NCBI GenBank assembly: GCA_900322035.1
Contig: ONYL01000016.1
Coordinates: 1-54,266 of the forward strand
DNA from: an uncultured Prevotella sp.
Lineage (GTDB): Bacteria; Bacteroidota; Bacteroidia; Bacteroidales; Bacteroidaceae
Length of the DNA stretch: 54,266 nt
Direction: 5' to 3'
Made by a program: the position numbers and the translations under genes. The first letter of the stretch is position 1. Each line of letters opens with the position of its first letter. The notes beneath the pieces are model-generated. The model was not told the origin of the DNA and did no database searches. It was given only the letters and a program-made list of their open reading frames with translations. This document shows positions 13,210 to 21,492 of the stretch, piece after piece.

Positions 13210-14508
13210 TTATTTCACGGTAATGAGATAATAGTTTTTCTTACCCCTCTGTACAAGCAGATACTTGCCATCAATAAGGTCTTCGCTGGTGACGGGCTGG
13301 TCGAAGGCAGAGAGCTTCTCCTTGTTGAGGCTCACGCCATTTCCCTTGACGAGTTTGCGCATCTCGCTCTTGCTGGGGAATATCTGCCAACCCTCACGGC
13401 AGAACACATCGACGGCCGGCTGCCCAAGCTGGTCCTTGTCAAGATCGTAGTGGGGCACATCTTTGAATACATCGTTAAGTGTAGCCTCGTCGAGCTGCGC
13501 AAGGCTGTCCTTGGTGGCTTTGCCAAAGAGAATATTGCTGGCAGCAATGGCCATATCGAGATCTTCCTTGCTGTGTACCATTGTTGTGACTTCCTCTGCC
13601 AAACGACGCTGCAGCGTGCGGCGGCCGGGATCCTGACGGTGCTCTTCAATAAGAGCGCTGATGGTCTCTTGATCGAGGTCGGTGAATATCTTGATGTAGC
13701 GTTCGGCATCATCGTCGGTCACATTGAGCCAGAACTGATAGAAAGCATAAGGCGTAGTGCGATTGCGGTCGAGCCACACATTTCCGCTTTCGGTCTTGCC
13801 GAACTTCTTACCGTCGGCCTTGGTGATGAGCGGACAGGTAAGGCAGAATGCTTCAGCCTCGTTGCCGAGTGTGCGGCGAATGAGTTCCGTACCGGTAGTC
13901 ATGTTGCCCCACTGGTCGTTACCGCCAAGCTGCAGGCGTACGCCGTAGTGCTGATACTGATAAAGAAAATCGTAGCCTTGAAGCAGCTGATAAGTGAACT
14001 CTGTGAAAGAGAGTCCGTCGCGTGCCTCACCGTTGAGACGTTTCTGCACACTGTCTTTTGCCATCATATAGTTGACCGTGATGTGTTTGCCCACGTCGCG
14101 TACGAAGTCGAGGAAACGGTAGTCCTTCATCCAATCGTAGTTGTTGACAAGTTCAGCCTTGTTGGGTTCGGTACCATCAAAGTCGAGGAAACGGCTCACC
14201 TGTTTCTTGATGGCCTCTTGGTTGTGGTAGAGCGTGTCCTGGTCGAGCAGATTACGCTCCTGGCTCTTGCCCGAAGGGTCGCCAATCATTCCCGTCGCAC
14301 CGCCCACAAGCAGGTAGGGCTTATGGCCGCAGCGCTGGAAGTGGCGCAACATCATGATGCCACAGAGGTGACCGATATGAAGCGAGTCGGCGGTAGGGTC
14401 TGTGCCTAAATAGCCCGATGTGAGATGGCTTTGGAGATATTCTTCAGTGCCCGGCATGATCTGTGCGAGCATGCCACGCCATTTGAGTTCTTCTACGAAA
14501 TTCTTCAT
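13210..14508 (-). CDS. tyrS: Tyrosyl-tRNA synthetase
   Basis: This 432-residue class I synthetase charges tRNA-Tyr. The HIGH motif is HIGHL (about residues 43-47) and the KMSKS loop is represented by KFGKTESG (about 232-239), as in TyrS types with a diverged loop. Substrate-binding YQLLQGYDF and GGNDQWGN blocks are intact. The C-terminal S4-like domain ends with [17 protein letters not shown]. Length is normal for bacterial TyrS. It follows yidD by 41 nt and is the last gene of the DUF4271-hemD-rnpA-yidD-tyrS group. Confidence 0.97.
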   Translation of the reverse strand: MKNFVEELKWRGMLAQIMPGTEEYLQSHLTSGYLGTDPTADSLHIGHLCGIMMLRHFQRCGHKPYLLVGGATGMIGDPSGKSQERNLLDQDTLYHNQEAIKKQVSRFLDFDGTEPNKAELVNNYDWMKDYRFLDFVRDVGKHITVNYMMAKDSVQKRLNGEARDGLSFTEFTYQLLQGYDFLYQYQHYGVRLQLGGNDQWGNMTTGTELIRRTLGNEAEAFCLTCPLITKADGKKFGKTESGNVWLDRNRTTPYAFYQFWLNVTDDDAERYIKIFTDLDQETISALIEEHRQDPGRRTLQRRLAEEVTTMVHSKEDLDMAIAASNILFGKATKDSLAQLDEATLNDVFKDVPHYDLDKDQLGQPAVDVFCREGWQIFPSKSEMRKLVKGNGVSLNKEKLSAFDQPVTSEDLIDGKYLLVQRGKKNYYLITVK

Positions 14509-14549
14509 TATAGTCTTTTTATTTTAAGTTGCTGGATTGTACAAAACGA

Positions 14550-14828
14550 TTATGGCACAGGGTCGTATCCGCTTCCGCCCCAGGGATTGCAGCGTAGTAT
14601 GCGCCAAATGGCGAGTGCGAGCCCTTTTATCGGGCCATACTTGAGCAGTGCCTGGCGGGCGTATTCCGAGCATGTAGGCGTGAATCGGCAGGAAGGCGGA
14701 GTGTAGGGAGTTATGCACTTCTGATAGAACATGATGGGAAGAACGAGTGCCCAAGTCAGAGACAACCCTATGATATAGAGAGCCCGCCCCAACTTGCTGC
14801 GTTGTGTTTTCTCCCGTTGCTTACTCAT
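14550..14828 (-). CDS. yidD: Membrane protein insertion efficiency factor YidD
   Basis: This 92-residue protein carries the YidD core: [20 protein letters not shown], then [19 protein letters not shown] and [17 protein letters not shown]. YidD is a small amphipathic inner-membrane protein that helps the YidC insertase, commonly encoded next to rnpA. It has an N-terminal hydrophobic segment. Its start overlaps the end of rnpA by 4 nt, so translational coupling is likely. Confidence 0.95.
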   Translation of the reverse strand: MSKQREKTQRSKLGRALYIIGLSLTWALVLPIMFYQKCITPYTPPSCRFTPTCSEYARQALLKYGPIKGLALAIWRILRCNPWGGSGYDPVP

Positions 14829-15214
14829 AAGCGCTCTCCTATGCGACGAAGCAATTTTTCCACTTTAGCCCTCACCTCTTCGCTTGGATGCAGGTTGCTG
14901 TCGAGCCATATGAAAGCCACATCGAGCGTTTCGTCCCGATCTGTTAACAACTCGGCCAATGGTTGCTTAGCCATTCTGAAAGCCTCACGTACTTGTCGTT
15001 TGAGGCGATTGCGCTTCACGGCGCGCTTGAAGCATTTCTTTGGCACGCTGACGAGCATTTGCAAAGTCTGCTCGTCGGCATAACGTTTTCGGATGACGTA
15101 GACCGCCCTGAGCGGGAACACGGTCATGCTCCTGTGGGAACCTCCGTTAAACAGTTCCTCAATGGCGGTGCGGCTGCACAGCCTTTCGTCTTTGCTCAGG
15201 GTGTTGGCTGGCAT
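14825..15214 (-). CDS. rnpA: Ribonuclease P protein component
   Basis: This 129-residue basic protein is the protein subunit of RNase P, which matures tRNA 5' ends. The RNR signature is visible as [18 protein letters not shown] (about residues 63-80). The N-terminal [17 protein letters not shown] is the usual opening for Bacteroidetes RnpA. It lies 20 nt downstream of hemD and overlaps yidD. Confidence 0.95.
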   Translation of the reverse strand: MPANTLSKDERLCSRTAIEELFNGGSHRSMTVFPLRAVYVIRKRYADEQTLQMLVSVPKKCFKRAVKRNRLKRQVREAFRMAKQPLAELLTDRDETLDVAFIWLDSNLHPSEEVRAKVEKLLRRIGERL

Positions 15215-15234
15215 TGTGGAATGATATGGGTGAA

Positions 15235-15984
15235 TTATTTGTTTTGCTCTTTCAGATAGGCCTTCAGCGCAGATGTCATCGACGGATATTGCTGCGACGG
15301 AGCTTGTAGGTCAAGATGGAGTCCTTCGCTTTCCACAGCCTTAGCGGTGGCCGGGCCGAAAGCAGCAATCTTGATGTTGCCCTGCTTGAAGTCGGGAAAA
15401 TTCTTCTTCAACGCTTTCACGCCAGTGGGACTGAAGAAGACAAGCATATCGAAGTCGAAGTTCTTCTTCTGTTCCTCAGTGAAGTCGTTGCTCACGGTGG
15501 TATACATCACGCATTCCTTATGCTGCAGTTTTTTGCTGTCAAGGAGTTTTGCGATACTGTCGTTGTGAACACTGCTCAAGGGTACGAGATATTTCTCGCC
15601 CTTGTGTTTCACCATCTGGGGCAGCACATCATCGATTTTGCCTGTTGTGCCGAAGAATATCTTGCGCTTGCGATACTGTACATACTTCTGGATATAAAGA
15701 GCAATGGTTTCGATGACGCAGAAATATTTCATATCCTCAGGTATGGTGATGCGCATCTCTTTTGCCAGGTTGAAATAATTATCGATAGCGTGGCGGGAGG
15801 TGAACACCACAGCGGTATAGTCGAGCAGGTTGATGCGCTGCTGGCGGAATTCTTTTGCAGAGAGCCCCTCTACCTTAAAAAAGGGATGGAAGACACACTC
15901 TACGCCAAATTCCTTTTCAATGTCATAATACGGCGACTTGTCGCTTGCCGGTTGAGGCTGCGAAATGAGTATTTTCTTTATCAT
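15235..15984 (-). CDS. hemD: Uroporphyrinogen-III synthase
   Basis: This 249-residue protein matches HemD, which closes and inverts ring D of hydroxymethylbilane to give uroporphyrinogen III. Typical weak family signs are KILISQPQP at the N terminus, VFTSRHAIDNYF, VFFSPTGVKALKKNFP and AAFGPATAKAVESEGL. HemD is poorly conserved, but the gene order with rnpA, yidD and tyrS is familiar in Bacteroidales. It lies 6 nt after the DUF4271 gene. No other heme genes are present here. Confidence 0.9.
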   Translation of the reverse strand: MIKKILISQPQPASDKSPYYDIEKEFGVECVFHPFFKVEGLSAKEFRQQRINLLDYTAVVFTSRHAIDNYFNLAKEMRITIPEDMKYFCVIETIALYIQKYVQYRKRKIFFGTTGKIDDVLPQMVKHKGEKYLVPLSSVHNDSIAKLLDSKKLQHKECVMYTTVSNDFTEEQKKNFDFDMLVFFSPTGVKALKKNFPDFKQGNIKIAAFGPATAKAVESEGLHLDLQAPSQQYPSMTSALKAYLKEQNK

Positions 15985-15990
15985 CGGATC

Positions 15991-16887
15991 CTATAAAATT
16001 AATCTCAAATAGTTACTTGTAAGCAGCAATATGCCTGCAAGAATACAGGCAGGTACCACTTCGAGCGCACAAAAGTACAAAATATTTTGCAGATAGACGT
16101 TTTTCTTTCTGAAAAAGATGACTGAAGTGCGGTAAAGTGTTAGTAATTTGACAATTCCAACTACAGCGAAGACATAAACGAGCAGATTTTGAGCATTCGT
16201 CTTGAAGTATGCGCAAAGCATCACGGCTGGAAGCAACAGCACTCCTTCCGATGAGACGAGAAAGAGATAGGCTTTGGTCCATTGCTCTGTCTTCTTGGCA
16301 TCGAAAAACACCCACCCCGTGATCCAGTAGAGCAAAAGTTTCACGATGAAGTAGGCTGCCACGATGCCGGTGTATATTCCTATTTCCTTGTATTTGTCTG
16401 AGAAGTTAATGCTTGTGTCGCCATTGTGCCATAAGAAGAAATAGATGAGCGCAACGAGGAGACAAGTCAGAAGGGCCAGAAACAACTGGAAGTGCAGTTC
16501 ATTGGAAGTTTCCGTGATATCGCTGAATTCCCGTCTCGGTGCAGAGAAGAAGTTCTTGGCCTGTCGAACAATGAAGCGATGGCTTTGGGCTGATGAGAAA
16601 AGTGTCAGCAGAAAGCAGATCAACAGCAACGAAGTGATGAAGTTGTCGTTGGCAATGTTGTAGGGAATGGGCTCTCCCTGCTCGCCATAGCCGGCTCCGC
16701 CGCGCTCCACGAAGAGCGTGTCGCCCGAGAGAATCGACGTGATGTGGGTGGTATCCTCAAACACGTCGGCATGCAACTCTCTAACGTTTACCGGCTTGGG
16801 TTTCGGCAAGCGTTTCAAACACGCTGGCACCTTGTTGACGGGTGCCAGTGTGTCGGGTGTAAACATTATTGTATCGTTGTCAATCAT
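15991..16887 (-). CDS. DUF4271 family integral membrane protein
   Basis: This 298-residue protein has a soluble N-terminal 85 residues and then about seven membrane segments. It matches the Bacteroidetes DUF4271 family, usually found immediately upstream of hemD; no activity is known to me. The ATG at 16887 lies 76 nt downstream of the metK stop at 16964, so it may be read from metK or from its own promoter, which I could not pinpoint. Co-occurrence with hemD suggests an envelope or heme-related role; this is inference. Confidence 0.85.
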   Translation of the reverse strand: MIDNDTIMFTPDTLAPVNKVPACLKRLPKPKPVNVRELHADVFEDTTHITSILSGDTLFVERGGAGYGEQGEPIPYNIANDNFITSLLLICFLLTLFSSAQSHRFIVRQAKNFFSAPRREFSDITETSNELHFQLFLALLTCLLVALIYFFLWHNGDTSINFSDKYKEIGIYTGIVAAYFIVKLLLYWITGWVFFDAKKTEQWTKAYLFLVSSEGVLLLPAVMLCAYFKTNAQNLLVYVFAVVGIVKLLTLYRTSVIFFRKKNVYLQNILYFCALEVVPACILAGILLLTSNYLRLIL

Positions 16888-16963
16888 TGATTATCGAGAA
16901 ACGGGAATGCCGTGACAGTCCAATGCTGCCTCCGTTACTTTGTAAAACTACGGTTCCCAATCT

Positions 16964-18265
16964 CTATTTAATTCCGAATGCTTTTTTTATTTCGTCCACG
17001 CGGTTGAGTTTTTCCCATGTGAAGAGCTCTACCTCCATGGGCTTGGTCTCATGATAGCGGCTGGTGAACTCCTTATGTACGGTCGCGTTTTTACGTCCCA
17101 TGTGACCATAGGCGGCCGTGTCCAAATAGATGGGCTGGCGCAGGTTCAGTTGTTCCTCGATGGCTTTCGGACGGAGATCGAAGAGCTGTTTTACTTTCTC
17201 CGCGATTTCACTGTCTTTCATGCCGACATGGCTCTTGCCATAGGTGTTGACGTATATGCTAACGGGTTCAGCCACACCGATGGCGTAGGCTATCTGCACA
17301 AGCATCTCGTCGCTCACGCCTGCTGCCACCATGTTCTTGGCAATCCAGCGGGCGGCATAGGTAGCCGAGCGGTCCACCTTTGAGGGATCCTTGCCCGAGA
17401 AGGCACCGCCGCCGTGTGCGCCACGACCGCCATAGGTGTCGACAATGATTTTGCGGCCCGTGAGACCTGTATCACCGTGAGGTCCACCGATGACGAACTT
17501 GCCTGTGGGGTTGACGAAGTATTGGATATTGTCATTGAAAAGGGCCTTCACCTTGGGTCCTACTTGTTCTAATACGCGCGGCATGAGGATATTGATGACA
17601 TCCTCACGGATTTTGTCCAGCATTTTCTTGTCGGCCTCTTTCTGTGCTTTCTTTTTGTCGTGGGCGTTGGGGTCGGGCTTTACGAAATCGTCGTGCTGTG
17701 TGCTTACCACGATGGTATGTATGCGCTGTGGCACGCCGTCGTCGCTGTATTCTACCGTCACCTGACTTTTTGCGTCGGGGCGCAGATAGGTCATCACCTT
17801 GCCTTCCTTGCGGATGTCGGCCAGGGTACGCATGATGAGATGTGCCAAGTCGATGGTCACGGGCATATAGTTCTCGGTCTCATTAGTGGCGTAGCCGAAC
17901 ATCATGCCTTGGTCGCCGGCTCCCTGGTTCATGCTGTCCTTGCGGCTCACACCGCGGTCGATATCCTCGCTCTGCTCGTGAATGGCGGTGAGGATTCCAC
18001 AGCTGTTGCCGTCAAACTGGTATTCGCCTTTTGTATAGCCGATGCGTTTGATGGTGCGGCGGGCTATGGTCTGTAGGTCTATATAGGCCGACGAGCTCAC
18101 TTCGCCCATGATGACCACTTGTCCGGTTGTGACGAAGGTTTCGATGGCACAATGAGCATTGGGATCGTAGGCAAGAAATTGGTCGAGAAGAGCATCTGAG
18201 ATCTGATCGGCCACCTTATCGGGGTGTCCCTCAGATACCGATTCTGATGAAAATAAATATGACAT
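16964..18265 (-). CDS. metK: S-adenosylmethionine synthetase
   Basis: This 433-residue enzyme makes SAM from methionine and ATP. The start at 18265 gives [21 protein letters not shown], the classic N terminus with the ATP-contacting His-Pro-Asp; the frame is open 8 codons further upstream but those residues are not family-like. [12 protein letters not shown] and [20 protein letters not shown] are the two signature blocks. It is slightly longer than E. coli MetK (384), because of an insert around residues 190-215 rich in Lys/Asp, typical of Bacteroidetes forms. A structured leader and a strong promoter lie upstream (18285-18415). Confidence 0.97.
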   Translation of the reverse strand: MSYLFSSESVSEGHPDKVADQISDALLDQFLAYDPNAHCAIETFVTTGQVVIMGEVSSSAYIDLQTIARRTIKRIGYTKGEYQFDGNSCGILTAIHEQSEDIDRGVSRKDSMNQGAGDQGMMFGYATNETENYMPVTIDLAHLIMRTLADIRKEGKVMTYLRPDAKSQVTVEYSDDGVPQRIHTIVVSTQHDDFVKPDPNAHDKKKAQKEADKKMLDKIREDVINILMPRVLEQVGPKVKALFNDNIQYFVNPTGKFVIGGPHGDTGLTGRKIIVDTYGGRGAHGGGAFSGKDPSKVDRSATYAARWIAKNMVAAGVSDEMLVQIAYAIGVAEPVSIYVNTYGKSHVGMKDSEIAEKVKQLFDLRPKAIEEQLNLRQPIYLDTAAYGHMGRKNATVHKEFTSRYHETKPMEVELFTWEKLNRVDEIKKAFGIK

Positions 18266-18284
18266 AAATAGTATGTAACTATGC

Positions 18285-18360
18285 GGCAAACCTGCGAATT
18301 TGCCCTGTTGAAACTGTATAAAATCTGAGGGGGAATGAGCATACAGACACGCAGGCTACT
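18285..18360 (-). promoter_or_regulatory. Structured metK leader with possible pseudoknot
   Basis: On the minus strand, a hairpin with 6-bp stem (plus-strand arms GGCAAA 18285-18290 and TTTGCC 18299-18304) sits 20 nt before the metK start. Its loop holds a GCAGG whose complement CCTGC is found upstream at 18351-18355, so a pseudoknot could form. It does not match the SAM-I consensus that I know. A role in SAM-dependent control is a guess based on position. Confidence 0.35.
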
Positions 18361-18383
18361 GCCTCGGCTCATCTTTGCGGGTG

Positions 18384-18415
18384 CAAAGTTACTGCTTTTA
18401 GGCGGAATAAACAAA
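18384..18415 (-). promoter_or_regulatory. metK promoter
   Basis: Minus-strand TAACTTTG (18384-18391) with TTTG (18412-18415) 20 nt upstream. This predicts a leader of over 100 nt. Confidence 0.75.
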
Positions 18416-18432
18416 AAGTTATCGCTAAAAAA

Positions 18433-18479
18433 GGTTGACTCCTATGCTGCGGTCATTCTCTCCTGATGCATAGGTCAAC
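18433..18479 (-). terminator. Distal terminator after pncB
   Basis: Long stem (GGTTGAC-CCTATGC / GCATAGG-TCAACC, one bulge) with an A run at 18427-18432, hence U run on the minus strand. It is the second of two tandem terminators between pncB and the metK promoter. Confidence 0.65.
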
Positions 18480-18491
18480 CCAAAAAAGAAG

Positions 18492-18543
18492 GGAGCCAAG
18501 AACACCGGAGGTTGTAGTTGTCGCCTCATTTGCTCTTGGCTCC
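18492..18543 (-). terminator. Proximal terminator after pncB
   Basis: GGAGCCAAGA (18492-18501) pairs with TCTTGGCTCC (18534-18543); the A run at 18482-18487 gives a U tract on the minus strand. It lies 21 nt after the pncB stop. Confidence 0.7.
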
Positions 18544-18563
18544 TCTATCAAATTTCTATACTT

Positions 18564-19775
18564 TTACAGTTCTCTTTCTTTCCAGTGGATAGCGTCCTGG
18601 AAGCGTTTGATGACGGATGTTTCGCCAATATGTTTCTCTTCGTCCTCGCTCAGCTTGCATGTCTCGTTGTAGTAGGGCCAGGCTTCTGTGATCTTGGCGG
18701 CTACGAGCTTGATAACGATATTCATAGGCTTCACGCCCTTGAAGTCGTTGGTGAAGTGTGTGCCGATGCCGAACGAAGGCTGAACGTATTTCTCTGCATA
18801 CTGTTGCACCTCAATGGCCTCATCTGTATTGAGGGCATTGGAGAAGATCACTTGCTTGGTCTTCGGGTCAACGCCGAGCGACTTGTATTTTTCCACTATG
18901 CGTTGCAGTTCCTTGCGGTTGTCGCCGCTGTCTATGCGGAGTCCCTTAAACAGATTGGCAAAGTCTTCGCTGAAGTTGAGCGAGAAGATGTCCCAGCCGA
19001 AGGAGTCATAAAGGTAGGTTCCAAGAGCTCCACGGAAGGTGTTGCGCCACGATTCCATGGCCAGGTGGTTGGCCATTTGCGGACCATACATGCCTCCGAT
19101 GGCGCAGACGAACTCGTGGGCCATCGTGCCGACGGGAGTGAGGTCGTATTTCATGGCAAGCCAAACATTGCTCGTACCTACAAACTTGCCTTTCCACTTT
19201 TTCGATTCATAGCAGTCCTTCATGGCTTTCACCATGACATCCTCTGCCTCCAGGGAGAGACGGCGGCGCGTGCCGAAGTCGGTATAGACGCAGCCTGCGC
19301 TGAGCAGTCGCTCTGCCTTGTTGTACGACTTGCTGTAATAGTCGTCATAGTTCACTTTGTCCTGGCCGGTCACGATGTAGTAGAGTTCAGAGATAATGGC
19401 CAAGACTTTCACTTCGAGCAGGATGGTGTCGCTCCATGCTCCCTCGAACTCGATGTGAAGATGGCGCTCATCGTCGAGCCACGTCTTCACCCACGACGAA
19501 TCATAACGGAATCCTTTCAGATAGGGATAGAACCATTCGGGTATATAGTTACACTTGCGGCGCATGAAGGCAATCTCCTCATCGGTGATGACGACATTCT
19601 CAAGATATTTCACCTGTTCCATGACGAGCTTGTCGAAGCCGTCGGGATATTGGGTGTTGTCCCGGTCTTTGAAACTATATTTCACCTGTGCTCTTGGGAA
19701 ATTGTCGATGACGGCACAGCACATGGTGAACTTATAGAGGTCGTCGTCAGTGAAGTGAGTGATGATTTGTTTCAT
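18564..19775 (-). CDS. pncB: Nicotinate phosphoribosyltransferase
   Basis: This 403-residue enzyme makes nicotinate mononucleotide from nicotinate and PRPP in NAD salvage. Its N terminus, HFTDDDLYKFTMCCAV, and the block TDFGTRRRLSLEAEDVM (about residues 167-183, phosphoribosyl-binding) are typical. The C-terminal third has QVIFSNALNTDEAIEVQ and FGIGTHFTNDF, which form the PRPP/phosphate site. Length agrees with E. coli PncB (400). It has its own two terminators. I did not find a clear TAnnTTTG promoter upstream. Confidence 0.96.
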   Translation of the reverse strand: MKQIITHFTDDDLYKFTMCCAVIDNFPRAQVKYSFKDRDNTQYPDGFDKLVMEQVKYLENVVITDEEIAFMRRKCNYIPEWFYPYLKGFRYDSSWVKTWLDDERHLHIEFEGAWSDTILLEVKVLAIISELYYIVTGQDKVNYDDYYSKSYNKAERLLSAGCVYTDFGTRRRLSLEAEDVMVKAMKDCYESKKWKGKFVGTSNVWLAMKYDLTPVGTMAHEFVCAIGGMYGPQMANHLAMESWRNTFRGALGTYLYDSFGWDIFSLNFSEDFANLFKGLRIDSGDNRKELQRIVEKYKSLGVDPKTKQVIFSNALNTDEAIEVQQYAEKYVQPSFGIGTHFTNDFKGVKPMNIVIKLVAAKITEAWPYYNETCKLSEDEEKHIGETSVIKRFQDAIHWKEREL

Positions 19776-20017
19776 AAAACAGTTGTTGATAATGATGTAT
19801 TGCAGCCTATAGGAGGGCTGTCGAACCTTTTAAAGATGATAACGATGGCGGGGTGAAGTTATTGCATAATAATTGAACAATATTGGCAACTCCTCTATAG
19901 GCTCCCATATTCTGCCGTCTCATCCGTCATCGGCCACGTATTTGTCTGTAAGGGCTAACAGGCCGAGGCGTCTATGTGGGAATAGGGAGAAGTGGTCGGA
20001 TGGATGCAGAAACAAAA
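19776..20017. other. Gap between pncB and AXE1 fragment
   Basis: I see no plausible gene. The DNA holds short GC-rich stretches (GGCCGAGGCGTC) without clear structure. It should contain the pncB promoter, which I cannot place. Confidence 0.35.
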
Positions 20018-20060
20018 ATGTCGAACGCTACGGCTGCCTTCGCAGCCCTACGTCCGACAT
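20018..20060 (-). terminator. Terminator of the AXE1-like fragment
   Basis: A long hairpin with outer ATGTCG / CGACAT and inner GCTGC / GCAGC pairs and a CTTC loop; an A run at 20014-20018 gives a U run on the minus strand. Confidence 0.7.
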
Positions 20061-20118
20061 GATCGACTTATTGTCTATAGCGGGTTGAATGATTCTTTTC
20101 CTGTCCTTATGTTGTCTA

Positions 20119-20619
20119 TTATAGTCCCATCTGCTTAAGCAGCCAGTTTTCCCATTCGTCCCACTGCTCCTGATACCAGAAGTGGCCAGTCTGTTGATAG
20201 ACGCTGAGAGTCTTGGGTGCCGTGACGATATTGTAGGTGCTATATGACGAGGTGGGTGGCACCACTTCATCGTTATAGCCAAAGCTGAACCAGCTGTCGC
20301 ACTTCACGCGGCGGGCGAAGTTGACACCGTCGTAATAGCGTGCCCCCTCTATGCGCTTGGGGTCTACGTTCTTCGCCTTGTAGAAATAGTGGGGCCAGCC
20401 ACCGGCTACGCCTTTCAGTTCTGACTCGTGGTCGCAGAGGGCGTCGTGGACTACGCCGATAAATGTCACACGCGGGTCGAGGGCTGCCGTGGAGAGCGAT
20501 AGAAAACCTCCCTGGCTGCTGCCTGTGACACCGAGTTGACGGCCGTTCCATTCGGGCAGGCTGGCCATATAATCCACACAGCGCACACATCCCACGACAA
20601 CCCGGCGGTAATATTTGAT
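20119..20619 (-). pseudogene. C-terminal fragment of an acetyl xylan esterase (AXE1/CE7)
   Basis: The open frame of about 165 codons matches the C-terminal half of AXE1-type esterases, which remove acetyl groups from xylan or related sugars. All three catalytic residues are present: Ser in GVTGSSQGGF, Asp in FGYNDEVVPP, His in QQTGHFWYQEQ. Homology runs back to KYYRRVVVGCVRCVDY and then stops at an in-frame TAG (20620-20622). The N-terminal half of the enzyme (including the start and any signal peptide) is missing. The first possible start would be a GTG at 20595. It abuts a second truncated esterase on the opposite strand. A truncated protein with intact triad but without half its fold is unlikely to be active. 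Confidence 0.75.
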
Positions 20620-21025
20620 CTATCCATGGGAGTCGCAGCAGATTCATCCCTCGCAGAAGCGACAGGTGGGGCAACGTCTCGCCTATGTAGCGCTCAACCA
20701 CAGCTATGGGATGCAGAGTCTGATGTGTGAGAGTCCTGAGGTGAACGACTATCATTTTGTGGGCGACACTTGCTTCGTGCATCTCAAGAACGACTATGGA
20801 GCCATCTCTCGCTATGAGGACATCCAGGGCTTTGAGCTTGCCGGTGCCGACAAGGTCTTCCATAAGGCCAATGCCTACTATCATTGGACGAAGGGCATCA
20901 TCATCACTTGTCCTGAAGTGAAGCACCCCGTGGCCGTGCGCTATGGCTTCCGCAATTTTCTGATCGGCAATGTGGCCAATGCTGCTCATCTGCCGCTTTT
21001 CCCATGGCGGAGCGACAACTGGTAA
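20615..21025 (+). pseudogene. C-terminal fragment of a sialate O-acetylesterase
   Basis: 136 codons ending at 21025 match the C-terminal end of GDSL/SGNH-type sialate O-acetylesterases, which remove 9-O-acetyl groups from sialic acids or other sugars. The run QIHPSQKRQVGQRLAYVAL resembles the family's H-P-x-x-K-x-x-V-G-x-R-L-A block around the catalytic His, and AVRYGFRNFLIGNVANAAHL is the usual end. The N terminus with the catalytic Ser is gone. There is no ATG near the beginning (TTG at 20615). It is joined head to head to the AXE1 fragment. Its terminator (21115-21146) is preserved. Confidence 0.75.
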
Positions 21026-21114
21026 GCTGCTTCGTCGGTAGTCCCCCTTCTGTATTGCCCCGACCGTATAATACTGTCTGGTTGAAGCTGTCACTTTTAG
21101 AATACGAAAACTGA

Positions 21115-21146
21115 GGGCTGGATTTCCATGGCTGGGAATCCAGCCC
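21115..21146 (+). terminator. Terminator of sialate O-acetylesterase fragment
   Basis: GGGCTGGATTTCC (21115-21127) pairs with GGGAATCCAGCCC (21134-21146), followed by a short T run. Confidence 0.7.
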
Positions 21147-21190
21147 TTTGTCTATGAAAAAACGGTTGTTGGTGCCGTCCTACAAATGAC

Positions 21191-21267
21191 AACCCGTCGG
21201 CTTCCATATGGGAGCCGGCGGGCAGGCTTTTGGGGGCCAGCGGGCTTCCATATGCCGGCCGGCATGA
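21191..21267. repeat. GC-rich palindromic intergenic repeat, copy B
   Basis: Two CATATG-centred units: GGCTTCCATATGGGAGCC and GGCTTCCATATGCCGGCC, joined by a GGGGGCC block. The right unit ends with GCCGGCCGGCAT, also seen in copy C (33198-33296). No gene lies here. Confidence 0.65.
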
Positions 21268-21492
21268 ATAAGCGGAAATAGAAGTTGGTATTGGCCATAA
21301 TTGAATAGTCTGTAGACAGAGGTAAACATGTTCTGATGCTTTACAGCAAGGTTCAGCCTTGTTGACAAAACTGTCAGTGCAAAGCGGGAAGTCTGTTGTT
21401 TATTTGCGAAATGAACATTATTGTTGAAAAAATGAACGCAATTTGTACTGATTACAAAATATTGTCGGATCAATAGCGTTTCATAGACAGAT
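21268..21492 (+). other. Gap before the PAP2/beta-barrel gene
   Basis: AT-rich DNA without a gene. It must contain the promoter of the PAP2 gene, but I find no full TAnnTTTG there. Confidence 0.3.

Noticed and set aside
18266-18289. Upstream start codon for metK (8 additional residues)
   Set aside because: The [16 protein letters not shown] start matches the family; the extra residues fall in the structured leader.
18585-19856. 423-codon open frame on the plus strand opposite pncB
   Set aside because: It is the shadow of pncB, which has clear family motifs; no signal of its own.
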